Source of the DNA: Algoriphagus vanfongensis DSM 17529
GTDB lineage: Bacteria > Bacteroidota > Bacteroidia > Cytophagales > Cyclobacteriaceae
Assembly (NCBI RefSeq): GCF_000429465.1
Contig: NZ_AUBX01000011.1
Span: 248,001 to 312,000 of the forward strand
Length of the DNA: 64,000 nucleotides
Reading direction: 5' to 3'
Part shown: piece after piece, positions 25,589 through 35,037 of the stretch
Position numbering within the stretch: position 1 is the first letter of the stretch
Layout: each line of letters opens with the position of its first letter
Translations under genes and position numbers: made by a program
Notes under the pieces: generated by a model
Seen by the model: the letters and a program-made list of their open reading frames with translations, nothing else
Told to the model about the DNA's origin: nothing
The model's database searches: none

Positions 25589-25671
25589 AAGGCAGTTTCA
25601 AAAGTTAATATTTTCATCCTTCCGATCCACTGTGATGGAAGGGAAGGACGAAAAACTTTTGAAGCTGCCTT
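25589..25671. terminator. Long bipartite stem-loop between dps and glpF
   Basis: An outer 16-bp stem (GGCAGTTTCAAAAGTT / AACTTTTGAAGCTGCC, one G-T pair) encloses a second stem (TTTTCATCCTTCC / GGAAGGACGAAAA, one G-T pair), about 80 bases in all, flanked by A and T tracts. It lies between convergent genes and is a likely bidirectional terminator. A small separate hairpin (AACTCTT / AAGAGTT) sits right at the dps stop. Confidence 0.65.
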
Positions 25672-25684
25672 TCATTTTACATGT

Positions 25685-26419
25685 TTAAAAACCCACCATG
25701 GCATAAAGTCCTGCTGCCAGAGCTGCTCCTACAATCGGCCCCAAAATAGGGACCCAAGCATAGCTCCAATCCGAACTGCCTTTTCCTCGAATAGGAAGAA
25801 GTTGGTGGACGATACGAGGGCCGAGGTCACGCGCTGGATTGATAGCATATCCGGTCGTGCCTCCTAGGCTCATTCCGATTACCCAGACCAAAAATGCGAC
25901 AGGAATAGCTCCAACAGACCCTAGGCCGATTGGCGTTTTGCTTTCATCGGCGATCTCTGCTCCAGTGATATAGAGGATGACAAAAATCAAAACGAATGTC
26001 CCGATCACTTCAGAGATAAAGTTGTTTTTAAGATTTCGGATTGCAGGACTCGTGGCAAAAGGGGCGGCGATTTCGCCAGGGTCTTGGGTGGCTTTGAAGT
26101 GGTCTATATGCACGAGCCAAGAGAGGAAAGCACCTATTGCAGCGCCGGCAATTTGTGCCAAAATATATCCTGGAGCGAGTGCCCAGTCAAATTTCCCCGC
26201 CAAAGCCAAACCAACTGTGACGGCAGGATTGAGGTGAGCTCCACTATAGGGGCCAGCGACCACAACTCCTACAAAGACCGCCAAAGCCCAAGCGGTGGTA
26301 ATGACGATCCACCCGGAATCATTTCCTTTGGTTTTGGGCAAAACAACATTTGCTACCACTCCTGACCCCAATAGGATCAAGAGCGCCGTTCCGATAAATT
26401 CTGCGATGTAAATGTTCAT
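25685..26419 (-). CDS. glpF: Glycerol facilitator (aquaglyceroporin)
   Basis: MIP family channel of 244 residues for glycerol entry through the inner membrane. Both pore motifs are present: GAHLNPAVTVG (NPA 64-66) and GYAINPARDLGPR (NPA 194-196). Asp198 after the second NPA-R is the mark of glycerol-conducting members. Six membrane helices are visible. It lies 1 base after glpK on the same strand, as the last gene of glpD-glpK-glpF. Confidence 0.94.
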   Translation of the reverse strand: MNIYIAEFIGTALLILLGSGVVANVVLPKTKGNDSGWIVITTAWALAVFVGVVVAGPYSGAHLNPAVTVGLALAGKFDWALAPGYILAQIAGAAIGAFLSWLVHIDHFKATQDPGEIAAPFATSPAIRNLKNNFISEVIGTFVLIFVILYITGAEIADESKTPIGLGSVGAIPVAFLVWVIGMSLGGTTGYAINPARDLGPRIVHQLLPIRGKGSSDWSYAWVPILGPIVGAALAAGLYAMVGF

Positions 26420-26420
26420 T

Positions 26421-27917
26421 TTATTCTACCCAGTTTTTTGATCTTTCGACGGCTTTCTTCCAGAAGTGAAGCAGATTTTCCCGCTTGGCATCCTCCATTT
26501 TGGGCTTGAAGCTTTTATCCGAATTCCAGAGAGCATGGATTTCTTCCTTGGTCCAAAAACCGATAGCCAGACCTGCCAGAAAGGCTGCACCGATAGCGGT
26601 GGTCTCGATGATTTGAGGTCTTTTGATTTCGCAGTCCAGCATGTCTGCCTGAAACTGCATCAGGAAGTTGTTTGCCGTAGCCCCTCCATCCACGCGCAAT
26701 TCTTTGGTTTTTTCGCCCGCATCTTTTTCCATCGCCTTGATCACATCGTGGACTTGGTAAGCGATAGCCTCCAGTGTAGCCCGGCTAAAATGGGCGATCG
26801 TCGTGCCTCGTGTGATTCCAAAAAAAGCGCCTCTTGCATTTTGATCCCAATGAGGAGCTCCAAGACCCGCCAAAGCCGGCACGAAATAAACTCCTTCATT
26901 ATCTGGCAAGCTCATGGCAAGCTTTTCGGTTTCTTTGGCATGGTCAAAAAGCTCCATGCCATCTCGAAGCCACTGCACTGCCGCACCGCCAATGAATACC
27001 GATCCTTCTAGGGCATAGTTGATTTCATCTCCGATTTTCCAAGCGACGGTTGTCAAAAGCTGATTTTGCGATTTGACGGGGTCTTTGCCTGTATTCATCA
27101 CAAGGAAACAGCCTGTTCCGTAGGTGGTTTTAGCCATGCCCGGTTCGATGCAGAGTTGACCAAAAAGTGCAGCTTGCTGATCTCCGGCAATACCTGCAAT
27201 TGGGATTTTGCTGCGCAACACATCTCCAGCTGTCTCACAATATACTTCAGAACAGGATTTGACCTCAGGGAGCATAGCTTTGGGAATTTCAAAAAGCTCC
27301 AGCAGTTCCTCGTCCCATTCTTGGGTGTGAATGTTGAAAAGCATGGACCTGCTGGCATTGGTGATGTCGGTAATGTGCTCTGCACCTCGGGTCAGTTTCC
27401 AGATGAGCCAAGAGTCTACTGTGCCAAAGGCCAATTCTCCAGACTCTGCTTTTTCTCTAGCTCCTTCTACATTTTCCAAAATCCAGCGGATCTTCGTAGC
27501 GGAAAAATAGGAGTCGATGATTAGGCCGGTTTTCGAGGCTACCAGCTCGGTGTGCCCTTGTTTTTTGAGTTGGTCACAGTAGGAGGATGTCCGTCGATCT
27601 TGCCACACGATGGCGTTGTAGAGTGGCTGACCTGATTTTCGGTCCCATACGATGGTGGTTTCTCGTTGGTTGGTGATGCCTATGGCGGCAATTTCCTCCA
27701 CGGCGATCTCCTGATTGACCAGAGACTCGATCATCACGGATGATTGGGATGTCCATATCTCGTGCGGATCATGCTCCACCCAGCCGTGGTCGGGAAAGTG
27801 CTGTTGAAATTCCTTTTGGGCTACGGATATGATTTGCCCTTTTTTGTCAAAAATAATCGCTCTGGAACTGGTCGTGCCTTGGTCCAGGGCCATGATGTAT
27901 TTTTTGGTTTGGGTCAT
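26421..27917 (-). CDS. glpK: Glycerol kinase
   Basis: FGGY family kinase of 498 residues, the usual length, converting glycerol to glycerol 3-phosphate. The ATP-site start [15 protein letters not shown] (residues 10-24), the glycerol-site [10 protein letters not shown] and the second ATP motif [11 protein letters not shown] are intact; the C-terminal [16 protein letters not shown] is also conserved. It lies between glpD (46 bases upstream) and glpF and should be co-regulated with them by the divergent DeoR-type repressor. Confidence 0.97.
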   Translation of the reverse strand: MTQTKKYIMALDQGTTSSRAIIFDKKGQIISVAQKEFQQHFPDHGWVEHDPHEIWTSQSSVMIESLVNQEIAVEEIAAIGITNQRETTIVWDRKSGQPLYNAIVWQDRRTSSYCDQLKKQGHTELVASKTGLIIDSYFSATKIRWILENVEGAREKAESGELAFGTVDSWLIWKLTRGAEHITDITNASRSMLFNIHTQEWDEELLELFEIPKAMLPEVKSCSEVYCETAGDVLRSKIPIAGIAGDQQAALFGQLCIEPGMAKTTYGTGCFLVMNTGKDPVKSQNQLLTTVAWKIGDEINYALEGSVFIGGAAVQWLRDGMELFDHAKETEKLAMSLPDNEGVYFVPALAGLGAPHWDQNARGAFFGITRGTTIAHFSRATLEAIAYQVHDVIKAMEKDAGEKTKELRVDGGATANNFLMQFQADMLDCEIKRPQIIETTAIGAAFLAGLAIGFWTKEEIHALWNSDKSFKPKMEDAKRENLLHFWKKAVERSKNWVE

Positions 27918-27963
27918 TGCTTTGGGTTGATTGTAATAAAAAAAGGAAAGAGTCGGTTTACTA

Positions 27964-29529
27964 CTAAGCTTTAATTAAATACTTTTTGGCCACATTCTGA
28001 AAGTCTTCGAGTTCTTTGCTTGCCCAAGCTTCATCTTTATTGAGTTCTTTTGCCATGAGCTTCACTGCTTTTTCGGAGCAGTCAATGGCTGCCTGTGCAT
28101 CGAGAAACAACAAGCGGATACGTCTTGCGAGCACATCTTCCAATTTGACCGCCATTTCTTGATGGATGGCCCAATAGATTTCAGCCATGATATACGGGTA
28201 GGCAGGATGGATTTTTTCTGCTAAAAGAGGATTTGAACTGGCGATTTGTTGGATTTTAGAGGCTTCTGCACCATAGACGGACCAGTGACCAGCGGGGGGC
28301 GTTTTGGTGTAGCCTGAAAGTAGCATGTTCATCGACTGACTTGGTGTGATGATTTCTCTTGTGATCTGGGTGAAATATTCTACGGTATCCTCGCCCATTT
28401 TGCGAAAGGTGGTCCATTTGCCTCCAGTCAGAGTGACCAGATTGGATGGGGATACGATCACTTTATGAGATCTGGAAATTTCTTTTGTTTTGGCTCCTTC
28501 CTCTTTGGGTCTGGCCAAGGGCCTTAAGCCCGCAAAAACTGAAAGTACATCCTCTCTTGTAGGCGCTTGTGTCAAGTAACTGGCCGCTGTTTCCAGAATA
28601 AAGTCAATCTCACTTTGAAGCGGACTAGGCTCCAGTTTGGGCTTTTCTCTCAGGGTATCTGTTGTGCCGACTACCAGTTTGTCTTGCCAGGGTACCGCGA
28701 ATAAGACTCTTCCGTCTCGTGTCTTCGGGATCATCAAGGCGTCATTTCCTCCCAAGAACTTTCTGTCTAATACCAAATGAATTCCTTGGCTGGGCTGAAT
28801 CATCTTGGCCGATCCCGGCTGATCCATTTGTAGGATTTTATCCGCAAATACTCCGGTAGCATTGACGACCATATTGGCGTGGATGGTGTACTTTTCTCCG
28901 CTCAATTCATCTCGGACTTTTAGCCCCAATAGTTTGCCTTTATCACTTTTGATGAGGTCTTTGACAGATGCGTAATTGAGGATACACGCTCCCGCATCAT
29001 CGGCAGTTTTAGCGATAGCCAGCGCAAGCCGCGCATCGTCAAACTGCCCATCGTGGTAAACGATTCCGCCTTTGAGTCCATCTTTTTTGACGGTAGGCAT
29101 TCTACGCACTGTTTCTTCTTTGGAAATGAATGAGCTACTTCCCAGGCTCAATTTGCCGGCCATCCAGTCATAGAGCTTTAGCCCAGCGCTATACGTGATG
29201 CGATCCATCCAGGTATAAACGGGGATGATGAAGGCCTGATTCTGCGTTAGATGAGGAGCGTTTTGGAGAAGTTTTCCACGCTCCTTCAGGGCTTCTAAGA
29301 CCAACCCGACGTCCCCTTGGGCCAAGTATCGTACTCCGCCGTGAACTAACTTGGTGCTTCTGCTTGATGTGCCTTTGGCAAAATCTGCCTTCTCCAGCAA
29401 GACGACTGTCAAGCCTCTGGAGATGGCGTCCAGTGCTACGCCTAGGCCAGATGATCCGCCTCCGATCACAGCGATATCCCAAATTTTAGAAGAATCTGAG
29501 ATTTGTTTTAAGTTTTCCTTTCTATTCAT
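27964..29529 (-). CDS. glpD: FAD-dependent glycerol-3-phosphate dehydrogenase
   Basis: Aerobic-type glycerol-3-phosphate dehydrogenase of 521 residues that passes electrons to quinone at the inner membrane and makes dihydroxyacetone phosphate. The N-terminal Rossmann motif [18 protein letters not shown] and the family signature [17 protein letters not shown] are clear, and the C-terminal helical DAO_C domain is present. It is the first gene of the glpDKF operon and faces the DeoR-type regulator across a 103-base spacer. Confidence 0.96.
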   Translation of the reverse strand: MNRKENLKQISDSSKIWDIAVIGGGSSGLGVALDAISRGLTVVLLEKADFAKGTSSRSTKLVHGGVRYLAQGDVGLVLEALKERGKLLQNAPHLTQNQAFIIPVYTWMDRITYSAGLKLYDWMAGKLSLGSSSFISKEETVRRMPTVKKDGLKGGIVYHDGQFDDARLALAIAKTADDAGACILNYASVKDLIKSDKGKLLGLKVRDELSGEKYTIHANMVVNATGVFADKILQMDQPGSAKMIQPSQGIHLVLDRKFLGGNDALMIPKTRDGRVLFAVPWQDKLVVGTTDTLREKPKLEPSPLQSEIDFILETAASYLTQAPTREDVLSVFAGLRPLARPKEEGAKTKEISRSHKVIVSPSNLVTLTGGKWTTFRKMGEDTVEYFTQITREIITPSQSMNMLLSGYTKTPPAGHWSVYGAEASKIQQIASSNPLLAEKIHPAYPYIMAEIYWAIHQEMAVKLEDVLARRIRLLFLDAQAAIDCSEKAVKLMAKELNKDEAWASKELEDFQNVAKKYLIKA

Positions 29530-29560
29530 TTCATTCTAAAAGTAAGAGAAAAAGGATATA

Positions 29561-29605
29561 AAAAGAAACAAAAGAAAACTATTGTTATGAATTATTCTTT
29601 CTTTT
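29561..29605. promoter_or_regulatory. Candidate GlpR operator region
   Basis: Three copies of a 9-base element AAAAGAAAV lie in the glpD-regulator spacer: two direct copies at 29561-29569 and 29570-29578, and one inverted (CTTTCTTTT) at 29597-29605. The region is so AT-rich that chance is possible. No clean TAnnTTTG promoter was found on either strand. Confidence 0.3.
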
Positions 29606-29632
29606 CGTAATTTTAAATTCAATTAAAAAGAA

Positions 29633-30394
29633 ATGACGCAAGCGGAAAGACATCGATATATCTTAGATGAGTTGGGTAAGTCAGGGTTTGTGACGGTATC
29701 AGATCTGTCCAAATCGCTTGACGTCACGATGGTGACTGTCAGGAAGGATTTGCGGCTTTTGGAAGAAAAAGGATTGCTGTATCGCTCTCATGGAAGCGCG
29801 ACTACTGTTTCACCCTATGTGTCAGATCGGTCGGTCCATGTAAAAGAGCTGGAGCAAGTGGAGGAGAAAACGGCCATAGCCTTGAAAGCGCTAGATTATT
29901 TGGAGGATCAGGAAGCGATCATCATCGGTTCGGGTACTACAGTGCTGGCTTTTGCTCAGGCTATTCCAAAATCCAAGCGATTGACAGTCTTGACTGCTGC
30001 TATGAATGTCTCGCTGGCGCTATTGGCTTGTCAAGAGGTGGAGCTGGTGCAGCTGGGAGGAGTGGTGAGAAAAAGTAGTGGATCTGCTGTGGGGCATTTT
30101 GCAGAGGAGATGCTGCAGGGTTTTGCTTGCAATAAACTATTTCTAAGTGTGGATGGTGTCAGTCTGGATCATGGCTTGACTACGTCCAATATGATGGAAG
30201 CTCATCTGAATGCCCGTATGATAGCTTCAGTTCAGAAGACTATCGTGCTGGCCGATAGTAGGAAGTTTGGAAAGAAAAGTTTCGGAAAAATCTCTGATCT
30301 GGAGGATGTAGATGTGATCATTACTGATGCAGGGATTCCAGAACTCTACCGGGCAAAACTGGAGGAAAAGGGGATAGAACTAGTGATCGTCTAA
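29633..30394 (+). CDS. DeoR/GlpR-type transcriptional regulator
   Basis: DeoR family repressor of 253 residues. The N-terminal winged helix-turn-helix (residues 5-58: LDELGKSGFVTVSDLSKSLDVTMVTVRKDLRLLEEKGLLYRSHG, read in two pieces) is classic, and the C-terminal DeoRC sugar-phosphate sensor domain (GSGTTVLAFAQAI, then LSVDGVSLDHGLTT) follows. Its divergent position to glpD makes it the likely glycerol-3-phosphate-responsive repressor of glpDKF. Its stop overlaps the histidine phosphatase stop on the other strand by 4 bases. Confidence 0.9.
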   Translation: MTQAERHRYILDELGKSGFVTVSDLSKSLDVTMVTVRKDLRLLEEKGLLYRSHGSATTVSPYVSDRSVHVKELEQVEEKTAIALKALDYLEDQEAIIIGSGTTVLAFAQAIPKSKRLTVLTAAMNVSLALLACQEVELVQLGGVVRKSSGSAVGHFAEEMLQGFACNKLFLSVDGVSLDHGLTTSNMMEAHLNARMIASVQKTIVLADSRKFGKKSFGKISDLEDVDVIITDAGIPELYRAKLEEKGIELVIV

Positions 30395-30891
30395 TAGTCT
30401 GCATACACTTTTCTGAGGACGGTATTGCCCTCTGAGTGCAGATGAACTTCATAGATAAAATCATACTCACTATCCTGAAGATCTTCAAAGTTTTCTCCTT
30501 CTCCCACAAAGTAATTGGCTAATCGACTGACAGTGTTGCTGTGTCCGACCACCAGAGAGTTACCTTCAGATTTCTTTAACAGTTCCACCAGAGCGTCATG
30601 ATTTCTGGGGTCGTAAGATTCGATCCCAATACCTACTTGAGCGGCGGTAGGCTGAGCGGTCAGTTGGGTGCGTTTATAGTCTGTGCTGTAGATGGCTTGG
30701 ATGTCTTGCTCTTTTAGGATTTGAGCAAGTTTAGCAGCTCTTTCTTCTCCTTCTGGGCTTAATTCTGGATCAGGGTCTTGCACGGCTTCTTTTTCTGCAT
30801 GCCGCACGATGTAGATCACTCGAGAATTTTCTTTCTCAGTGCAAGAAAAGAATAAGAGTGAAACGATAAAGGCGAGAAGTAGATTTTTCAT
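30391..30891 (-). CDS. Lipoprotein histidine phosphatase (SixA-like)
   Basis: Histidine phosphatase superfamily protein of 166 residues. The signal MKNLLLAFIVSLLFFSC has a lipobox with Cys17, so it is a periplasm-facing lipoprotein. The catalytic RHAEK motif is at 30-34 (His31), ELSPEGEERA follows, and the second catalytic His is in VVGHSNTV. Its substrate is unknown; cytoplasmic SixA acts on phosphohistidine but this copy is exported. It follows the RluA-type gene by 75 bases on the same strand. Confidence 0.87.
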   Translation of the reverse strand: MKNLLLAFIVSLLFFSCTEKENSRVIYIVRHAEKEAVQDPDPELSPEGEERAAKLAQILKEQDIQAIYSTDYKRTQLTAQPTAAQVGIGIESYDPRNHDALVELLKKSEGNSLVVGHSNTVSRLANYFVGEGENFEDLQDSEYDFIYEVHLHSEGNTVLRKVYADY

Positions 30892-30966
30892 GGAAAACTA
30901 AGATAGGAATAAACCAAGATAGTTGCTCGCTGGCTTAAAAGTCAAGCAGCAGCAACCTACATGAGA

Positions 30967-31701
30967 TTAACCCGAATAACTATTGTCCAGGTGCTGATCT
31001 TTAGCCTTTAATTCTTCAAACTCGTAGAATTGCTCCCAGAATTCGCTTTCAGGCAAGGCGGCTCTCAAATACATTTTTTCCTTTTTGATTGGGTGTACAA
31101 ACACCAAATTGAAAGCATGTAAGTTGATGCTCGCATCAGGATTGGCCTTGACAAAACCATATTTCAAATCACCTCGGATAGGGCAGCCCATAGATGCCAA
31201 TTGAACGCGGATCTGATGAGGGCGGCCTGAAATAGGGCGGACTTCGATCAGCCAGTGGTCGTTCAGCTTTCCTAACGTCTTGTAATTCAATTCAGCCTTT
31301 TGGGAGCCTGGAACCTCTCTTTCGTGTGCGGTGACTACATTTCTCTGTTCGTCCTTGGTCAGCCAATGGGTCAGTTTGCCTTGCTCATCCTTCGGTCTTT
31401 TTTTGACGATAGCCCAGTAGACTTTATGAATATCTCTTTTGCGAAAAAGCTCCATCATTCGCTCCAGCCCTTTGCTGGTGCGGGCAAAAGCCACCAAGCC
31501 ACTGACAGGTCTGTCCAATCGGTGGATGGGATGAAGGAATACCGCTCCCGGCTTATTGTATTTGTTTGCAATGTATTCCTTACAATAATCAGTTAAGGTT
31601 TTATCACCTGTTTTGTCACCCTGCACCAAGACTCCTGCAGCTTTATTGACGATCAATAGGTGATTGTCCTCGTAAACGACGTTGAATGGCTTCTTTTTCA
31701 T
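30967..31701 (-). CDS. RluA-family RNA pseudouridine synthase
   Basis: Pseudouridine synthase of 244 residues without an S4 domain. The catalytic motif HRLDRPVSGLVAFART is at 60-75 with the nucleophile D63, and the C-terminal RPHQIRVQLASMGCPIRGDLKYG segment is typical of RluA/RluC-type enzymes (here quoted in part). The RNA target (23S rRNA or tRNA) cannot be told from sequence. The start at 31701 lies just 7 bases after a -7 promoter element, so the mRNA has almost no leader. Confidence 0.92.
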   Translation of the reverse strand: MKKKPFNVVYEDNHLLIVNKAAGVLVQGDKTGDKTLTDYCKEYIANKYNKPGAVFLHPIHRLDRPVSGLVAFARTSKGLERMMELFRKRDIHKVYWAIVKKRPKDEQGKLTHWLTKDEQRNVVTAHEREVPGSQKAELNYKTLGKLNDHWLIEVRPISGRPHQIRVQLASMGCPIRGDLKYGFVKANPDASINLHAFNLVFVHPIKKEKMYLRAALPESEFWEQFYEFEELKAKDQHLDNSYSG

Positions 31702-31708
31702 AGAATTG

Positions 31709-31716
31709 CAAAGGTA
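31709..31716 (-). promoter_or_regulatory. -7 element of the RluA-type gene
   Basis: Minus strand TACCTTTG fits TAnnTTTG and ends 7 bases before the ATG, predicting a transcript that begins within a few bases of the start codon. No clear -33 TTG was found. Confidence 0.4.
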
Positions 31717-31758
31717 GCCAATTTCTGCGCTTGATAGAATTTTTAATCCTTATAGAGG

Positions 31759-31788
31759 TTGGAGCAATTGTTAGTTCTTGTTATTTTG
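31759..31788 (+). promoter_or_regulatory. Probable promoter of the propeller-like lipoprotein gene
   Basis: TTG at 31759-31761 and TTATTTTG at 31781-31788 are spaced by exactly 19 bases. The -7 part has one mismatch (T for A at position 2). It supports ATG 31813 over the TTG start at 31759 itself. Confidence 0.4.
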
Positions 31789-31812
31789 AACCTGACTTTA
31801 ATTTTTATTACT

Positions 31813-32997
31813 ATGAGAAAGGTTCTTTTTTATTGCTCTTTTTTGTGGCTTTTGTCATGTGAAAAAGCTGAGAGGCAAGATGAAGTGAAGAAGGAGAGTG
31901 TAAAAGTCTCTATCACCTCGATAGATTCAGTGACGGTGAAAGGAGTATTGGCTAAACTATTTTTGTTTCAAACAGCTGATCAAGAGCATGTAGTCTTCAA
32001 AGATTTTTTGGAATCAGAAGTATATGTGGTCAATAAAAATTCAGGGGATATTGAATACCAATGGGATAAGAAGGGTGATGTGCCGGGAGCATTTGGAAAT
32101 ATGGTCAAGCCTTTGGTTTTATCCGAAAAGGGTGAAATTGTGGTGCTGGATTATCTATCTGGCCTGCGTGTTTTTCAAAAGGATGGGGAGTTGGTTTATT
32201 CTGGAAGTCCCGTAATGCCGCAAATCAGTTTTGGAGGGAGGGTCAATCTTTTCCAAGATGCTCAAGTAGTATCTCTGGATGGGCAAGAATATTTGCTGTA
32301 TTCCTTGGATCTGATCGAATCTGCAACGGAGTTTAATGCTGATTTTTTAAAGGCTAGAAAGAATCTCATTCTTTCAAACCTCAAAACCAATGAGAGTCGC
32401 CTTATTCTTGAATTTCCCCAAGAGTCTAAATTTGTAGCAGGCGGCATTTATCCTTTTGAGGATTTTAGACCAAGATTTTTTCTAAGTGAAAAAGAAAACA
32501 AGTTGTATTTAATGTTTCAAAATGAACCTGTCTTATACATCTATGATTGGAATCAGGGCAATCCCGAACTGTTGAAAAGTTTGGAGGTGAATTTTCCTGA
32601 TTTTGAAGAGAATGAAAGTTGGGTGTCGGGTAGTTTGGAACTGGGTCAAATCAGTGATCAAAAAGTAGAGCCAATTCCGGCAAGAATTCAAGCATTGACT
32701 CAAGTGTCGGGAGGGTTTTTGGTTAGTTACAGCTCTAAGCCATCAAGCAAAAATCTCTATTCCTTGCTGAAGGAAAATAACATTTCCATAGAGCAGAAGA
32801 GGAAGCTGAATACAGAGTCGAAGCTGAAAACTGTATTTGTCAATGAATCAGGGCAGGTTTTTCCCGTTGATTTTCCTGAGATGCATTACCAAAGTTTTCA
32901 GATCATAGAGGGGGAAATTCACTGGATGAAAAAGCCAAATCCGGATGAGGAAGCTGAGAATTTTACGGTTTACTGGGGAGAATTGAAGGTGGAGTAG
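31813..32997 (+). CDS. Lipoprotein, probable 6-bladed beta-propeller
   Basis: Predicted lipoprotein of 394 residues. The signal MRKVLFYCSFLWLLSC has a lipobox with Cys16. The body is beta-rich with repeats such as VYVVNKNSGDIEYQWDKKGDVPGAF and LVLSEKGEIVVLDYLSGLRVFQKDG, the style of 6-bladed propeller lipoproteins that are common in Bacteroidota. The assignment is by appearance only. It stands alone between divergent and convergent neighbours, and its role is unknown. Confidence 0.65.
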   Translation: MRKVLFYCSFLWLLSCEKAERQDEVKKESVKVSITSIDSVTVKGVLAKLFLFQTADQEHVVFKDFLESEVYVVNKNSGDIEYQWDKKGDVPGAFGNMVKPLVLSEKGEIVVLDYLSGLRVFQKDGELVYSGSPVMPQISFGGRVNLFQDAQVVSLDGQEYLLYSLDLIESATEFNADFLKARKNLILSNLKTNESRLILEFPQESKFVAGGIYPFEDFRPRFFLSEKENKLYLMFQNEPVLYIYDWNQGNPELLKSLEVNFPDFEENESWVSGSLELGQISDQKVEPIPARIQALTQVSGGFLVSYSSKPSSKNLYSLLKENNISIEQKRKLNTESKLKTVFVNESGQVFPVDFPEMHYQSFQIIEGEIHWMKKPNPDEEAENFTVYWGELKVE

Positions 32998-33004
32998 TTC
33001 CCCT

Positions 33005-33976
33005 TCAATTCAATTTTCCCCGAATATCCTTCATGATAGAGTCTGCGTGAACGATGCTGTTTTCGATAAAGAATTCACGTGTATTTAATCCGCCACAGAC
33101 TACTCCCGCTAGGTAGACTCCAGGTACATTGGACTCCTGATTGGCCTGATCGTAGCATGGCTGCCGTTTTTCATCCAAGCTTAATTCTACTCCCAGTTGA
33201 TCCAAAAGAGCGAAATTAGGTTTGTAGCCTGTCATAGCGAGCACCCAGTCGTTTGCGATCGTCACATCTCCATCCGGTGTACTGATCACGACCTCTTTTT
33301 CTCGAATTTCCTTAATCTTGGATTTGGTGTAGGCTTGAATGGATCCTTCCTTGATTCGATTCATGATATCAGGGCGTACCCAGTATTTGACGTTTTGGTC
33401 TACCTCCTCATCTAACAGCACCATACTCACTTCAGCTCCTTTTCTCCATGTTTCCAAAGCAGCATCTACTGCAGAGTTTGCTCCGCCTACGACCAGTACT
33501 TTTTGGGAAATAAATGGCCAAGGCTCTTTGTAATAATGCATGACTTTGGGCAGTTCTTCGCCAGGGACATTCATCAGATTGGGTAAGTCATAAAAACCCG
33601 TAGCCAATACGATTTTTTTGGTTTGGTACTGGGTTTTGGTAGTGGTGATTTCAAACTGCCCATCGATTTTTTTCAAGGTTTGAACACCCTCGTACAAATT
33701 GACTTTGAGCTGGAAATGGGAGTAAATCCTCCGGTAATATTCCAGCGCTTCTGTTCGGGTAGGTTTGTTTTCTACAGACATAAATGGGATGCCGGCCATC
33801 TCCAATCGCTCGGAAGTCGAGAAGAACCTCATATTTACCGGGTAGTTGAAAATGGAGTTGGTCAAGGCGCCCTTTTCTAAAATGAGGTAGTCTAGGCCTT
33901 GCTTTTGGGCTTCTACTCCGCAGGCCAAGCCTATCGGTCCACCTCCTACGATGATGACATCAAAAATTTTGTTCAT
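33005..33976 (-). CDS. YpdA-like FAD/NADPH thiol disulfide reductase
   Basis: Flavoprotein of 323 residues in the YpdA family, proposed to reduce oxidised bacillithiol with NADPH. It has the FAD motif VIIVGGGPIGLACGVEA (residues 8-24) and the NADPH motif VLVVGGANSAVDAAL (about 159-173), but no CxxC redox pair as in thioredoxin reductase, which is typical for YpdA. The C-terminal GVYLAGVVCGGLNTREFFIE segment (read in part) is a family mark. It lies 4 bases after the NRDE protein gene on the same strand. Presence implies a bacillithiol-type thiol in this organism, which is an inference. Confidence 0.82.
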   Translation of the reverse strand: MNKIFDVIIVGGGPIGLACGVEAQKQGLDYLILEKGALTNSIFNYPVNMRFFSTSERLEMAGIPFMSVENKPTRTEALEYYRRIYSHFQLKVNLYEGVQTLKKIDGQFEITTTKTQYQTKKIVLATGFYDLPNLMNVPGEELPKVMHYYKEPWPFISQKVLVVGGANSAVDAALETWRKGAEVSMVLLDEEVDQNVKYWVRPDIMNRIKEGSIQAYTKSKIKEIREKEVVISTPDGDVTIANDWVLAMTGYKPNFALLDQLGVELSLDEKRQPCYDQANQESNVPGVYLAGVVCGGLNTREFFIENSIVHADSIMKDIRGKLN

Positions 33977-33980
33977 ATGA

Positions 33981-34739
33981 TTAATAGGTCTGAATTTCTA
34001 CTGAGCTTTCTTTAAATATTCGTTCGTCCCAATCAAACGTTCTTTCTCTGATCGAAACCAAATCAGCATTGTACCACAGAACCGAACTCGCAGAACGGGT
34101 GCCATAGTTCCCGTTGGTGCGGATCAATTGTGCCGAAAGAGCCACTTCCAATTCCTCGGGCACGCCAGTAGTTGGGAGTTGCTCCAAAGGATAGGTTTCC
34201 TTGGACTTGAGAATTTGTAGGAGGCTGGAGTGAGTGATTTCTTGATCGAGAATCTCTTGGAGTTGTTGTTTCGCTAAACTGGTTTTTGGCCAGGGCTCAT
34301 TGAGCAGGCCGTTGCTGAGTGCATGTATGCCGGGCTGAATTTCTTCTATTCCTTTGCCAAAATTGCTGAAATAAAAAACCTGTTCTCCGTCTGAGACCAA
34401 GAGATTGAATCCCTCGTACCAGTCTTGATTTTTTTCTATTTCTTTCAAATAATCCAGCGGGGAAATGGAGTCTTCCAAAAAATCCTGAACCAGTTTTCCT
34501 CTGGATATTTTTCCATGGCCCATCTTTTTGAAATCCCGGAAATTGGTCAGTAAAGACCAGCGGCGATTGGGATGGAAACCCATCCAAGTGCCTCCTCCTC
34601 TTAGGTCTTTGCCCGCGATGATTTCATTGTCCCATTGATGTAGGGGAGCGGTGGGACGCTCAAAAAACTCATCCCGATTGGCTGAGATGACCAAAGGATA
34701 CTCCTTGTGATTTTTCCAGGAAAATGCTACCAAACACAT
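33981..34739 (-). CDS. NRDE/TANGO2 family protein
   Basis: Protein of 252 residues with the NRDE family N-terminus MCLVAFSWKNHKEYPLVISA, the name-giving NRDE at about 21-24, then GGTWMGF and LTNFRD. The invariant Cys2 could act as an N-terminal nucleophile, as the fold is of the Ntn type. The function in bacteria is unknown; the eukaryotic relative TANGO2 is linked to lipid or haem handling. It precedes the YpdA-like gene by 4 bases and is probably co-transcribed with it. Confidence 0.87.
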   Translation of the reverse strand: MCLVAFSWKNHKEYPLVISANRDEFFERPTAPLHQWDNEIIAGKDLRGGGTWMGFHPNRRWSLLTNFRDFKKMGHGKISRGKLVQDFLEDSISPLDYLKEIEKNQDWYEGFNLLVSDGEQVFYFSNFGKGIEEIQPGIHALSNGLLNEPWPKTSLAKQQLQEILDQEITHSSLLQILKSKETYPLEQLPTTGVPEELEVALSAQLIRTNGNYGTRSASSVLWYNADLVSIRERTFDWDERIFKESSVEIQTY

Positions 34740-34984
34740 AGATGGGGATAACTGGGATTGAATGGAAAGGGTTCAATATACATAGTGGGAGCCAAGATTT
34801 TAGATCTAAGAGCCAAGAAGTCAGGGCTACGAAGACGAGTGACGATTGTCTCGCCATCTTCTTTCAATAAGGTTTATCAATTGGTTTTTTTGGTTTTCCA
34901 TATATCCAAACCACTAAGAATGCAAAAAATCAATTTCAGGAATTGAATATTCTGCCTCATAATCTGGTGTTTAACACTTTTTAA
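34740..34984. other. Spacer without a recognised gene
   Basis: Non-coding part of the 323-base gap between the NRDE gene and blaI. It is AT-rich with no convincing open frame or hairpin. No clean TAnnTTTG was found for the NRDE gene on the minus strand. Confidence 0.6.
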
Positions 34985-35000
34985 TACGATTATTTTCGTA
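34985..35000. promoter_or_regulatory. BlaI operator 1
   Basis: TACGA-N6-TCGTA dyad, the most upstream of three identical-type dyads before blaI. It lies just upstream of the -33 element. Confidence 0.7.
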
Positions 35001-35005
35001 GATCA

Positions 35006-35037
35006 TTTGGATAGTACGACAGACTTCGTAAACTTTG
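35006..35037 (+). promoter_or_regulatory. Promoter of the blaI-M56 operon
   Basis: TTTG at 35006-35009 and AAACTTTG at 35030-35037 (one mismatch to TAnnTTTG) with 20 bases between. Transcription should start near 35043, about 20 bases before the blaI ATG. Operators 2 and 3 overlap the promoter, as expected for a repressor. Confidence 0.5.
35015..35030. promoter_or_regulatory. BlaI operator 2
   Basis: TACGA-N6-TCGTA dyad placed between the predicted -33 and -7 elements. Its centre is 30 bases from operator 1 and 23 from operator 3. Confidence 0.7.
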
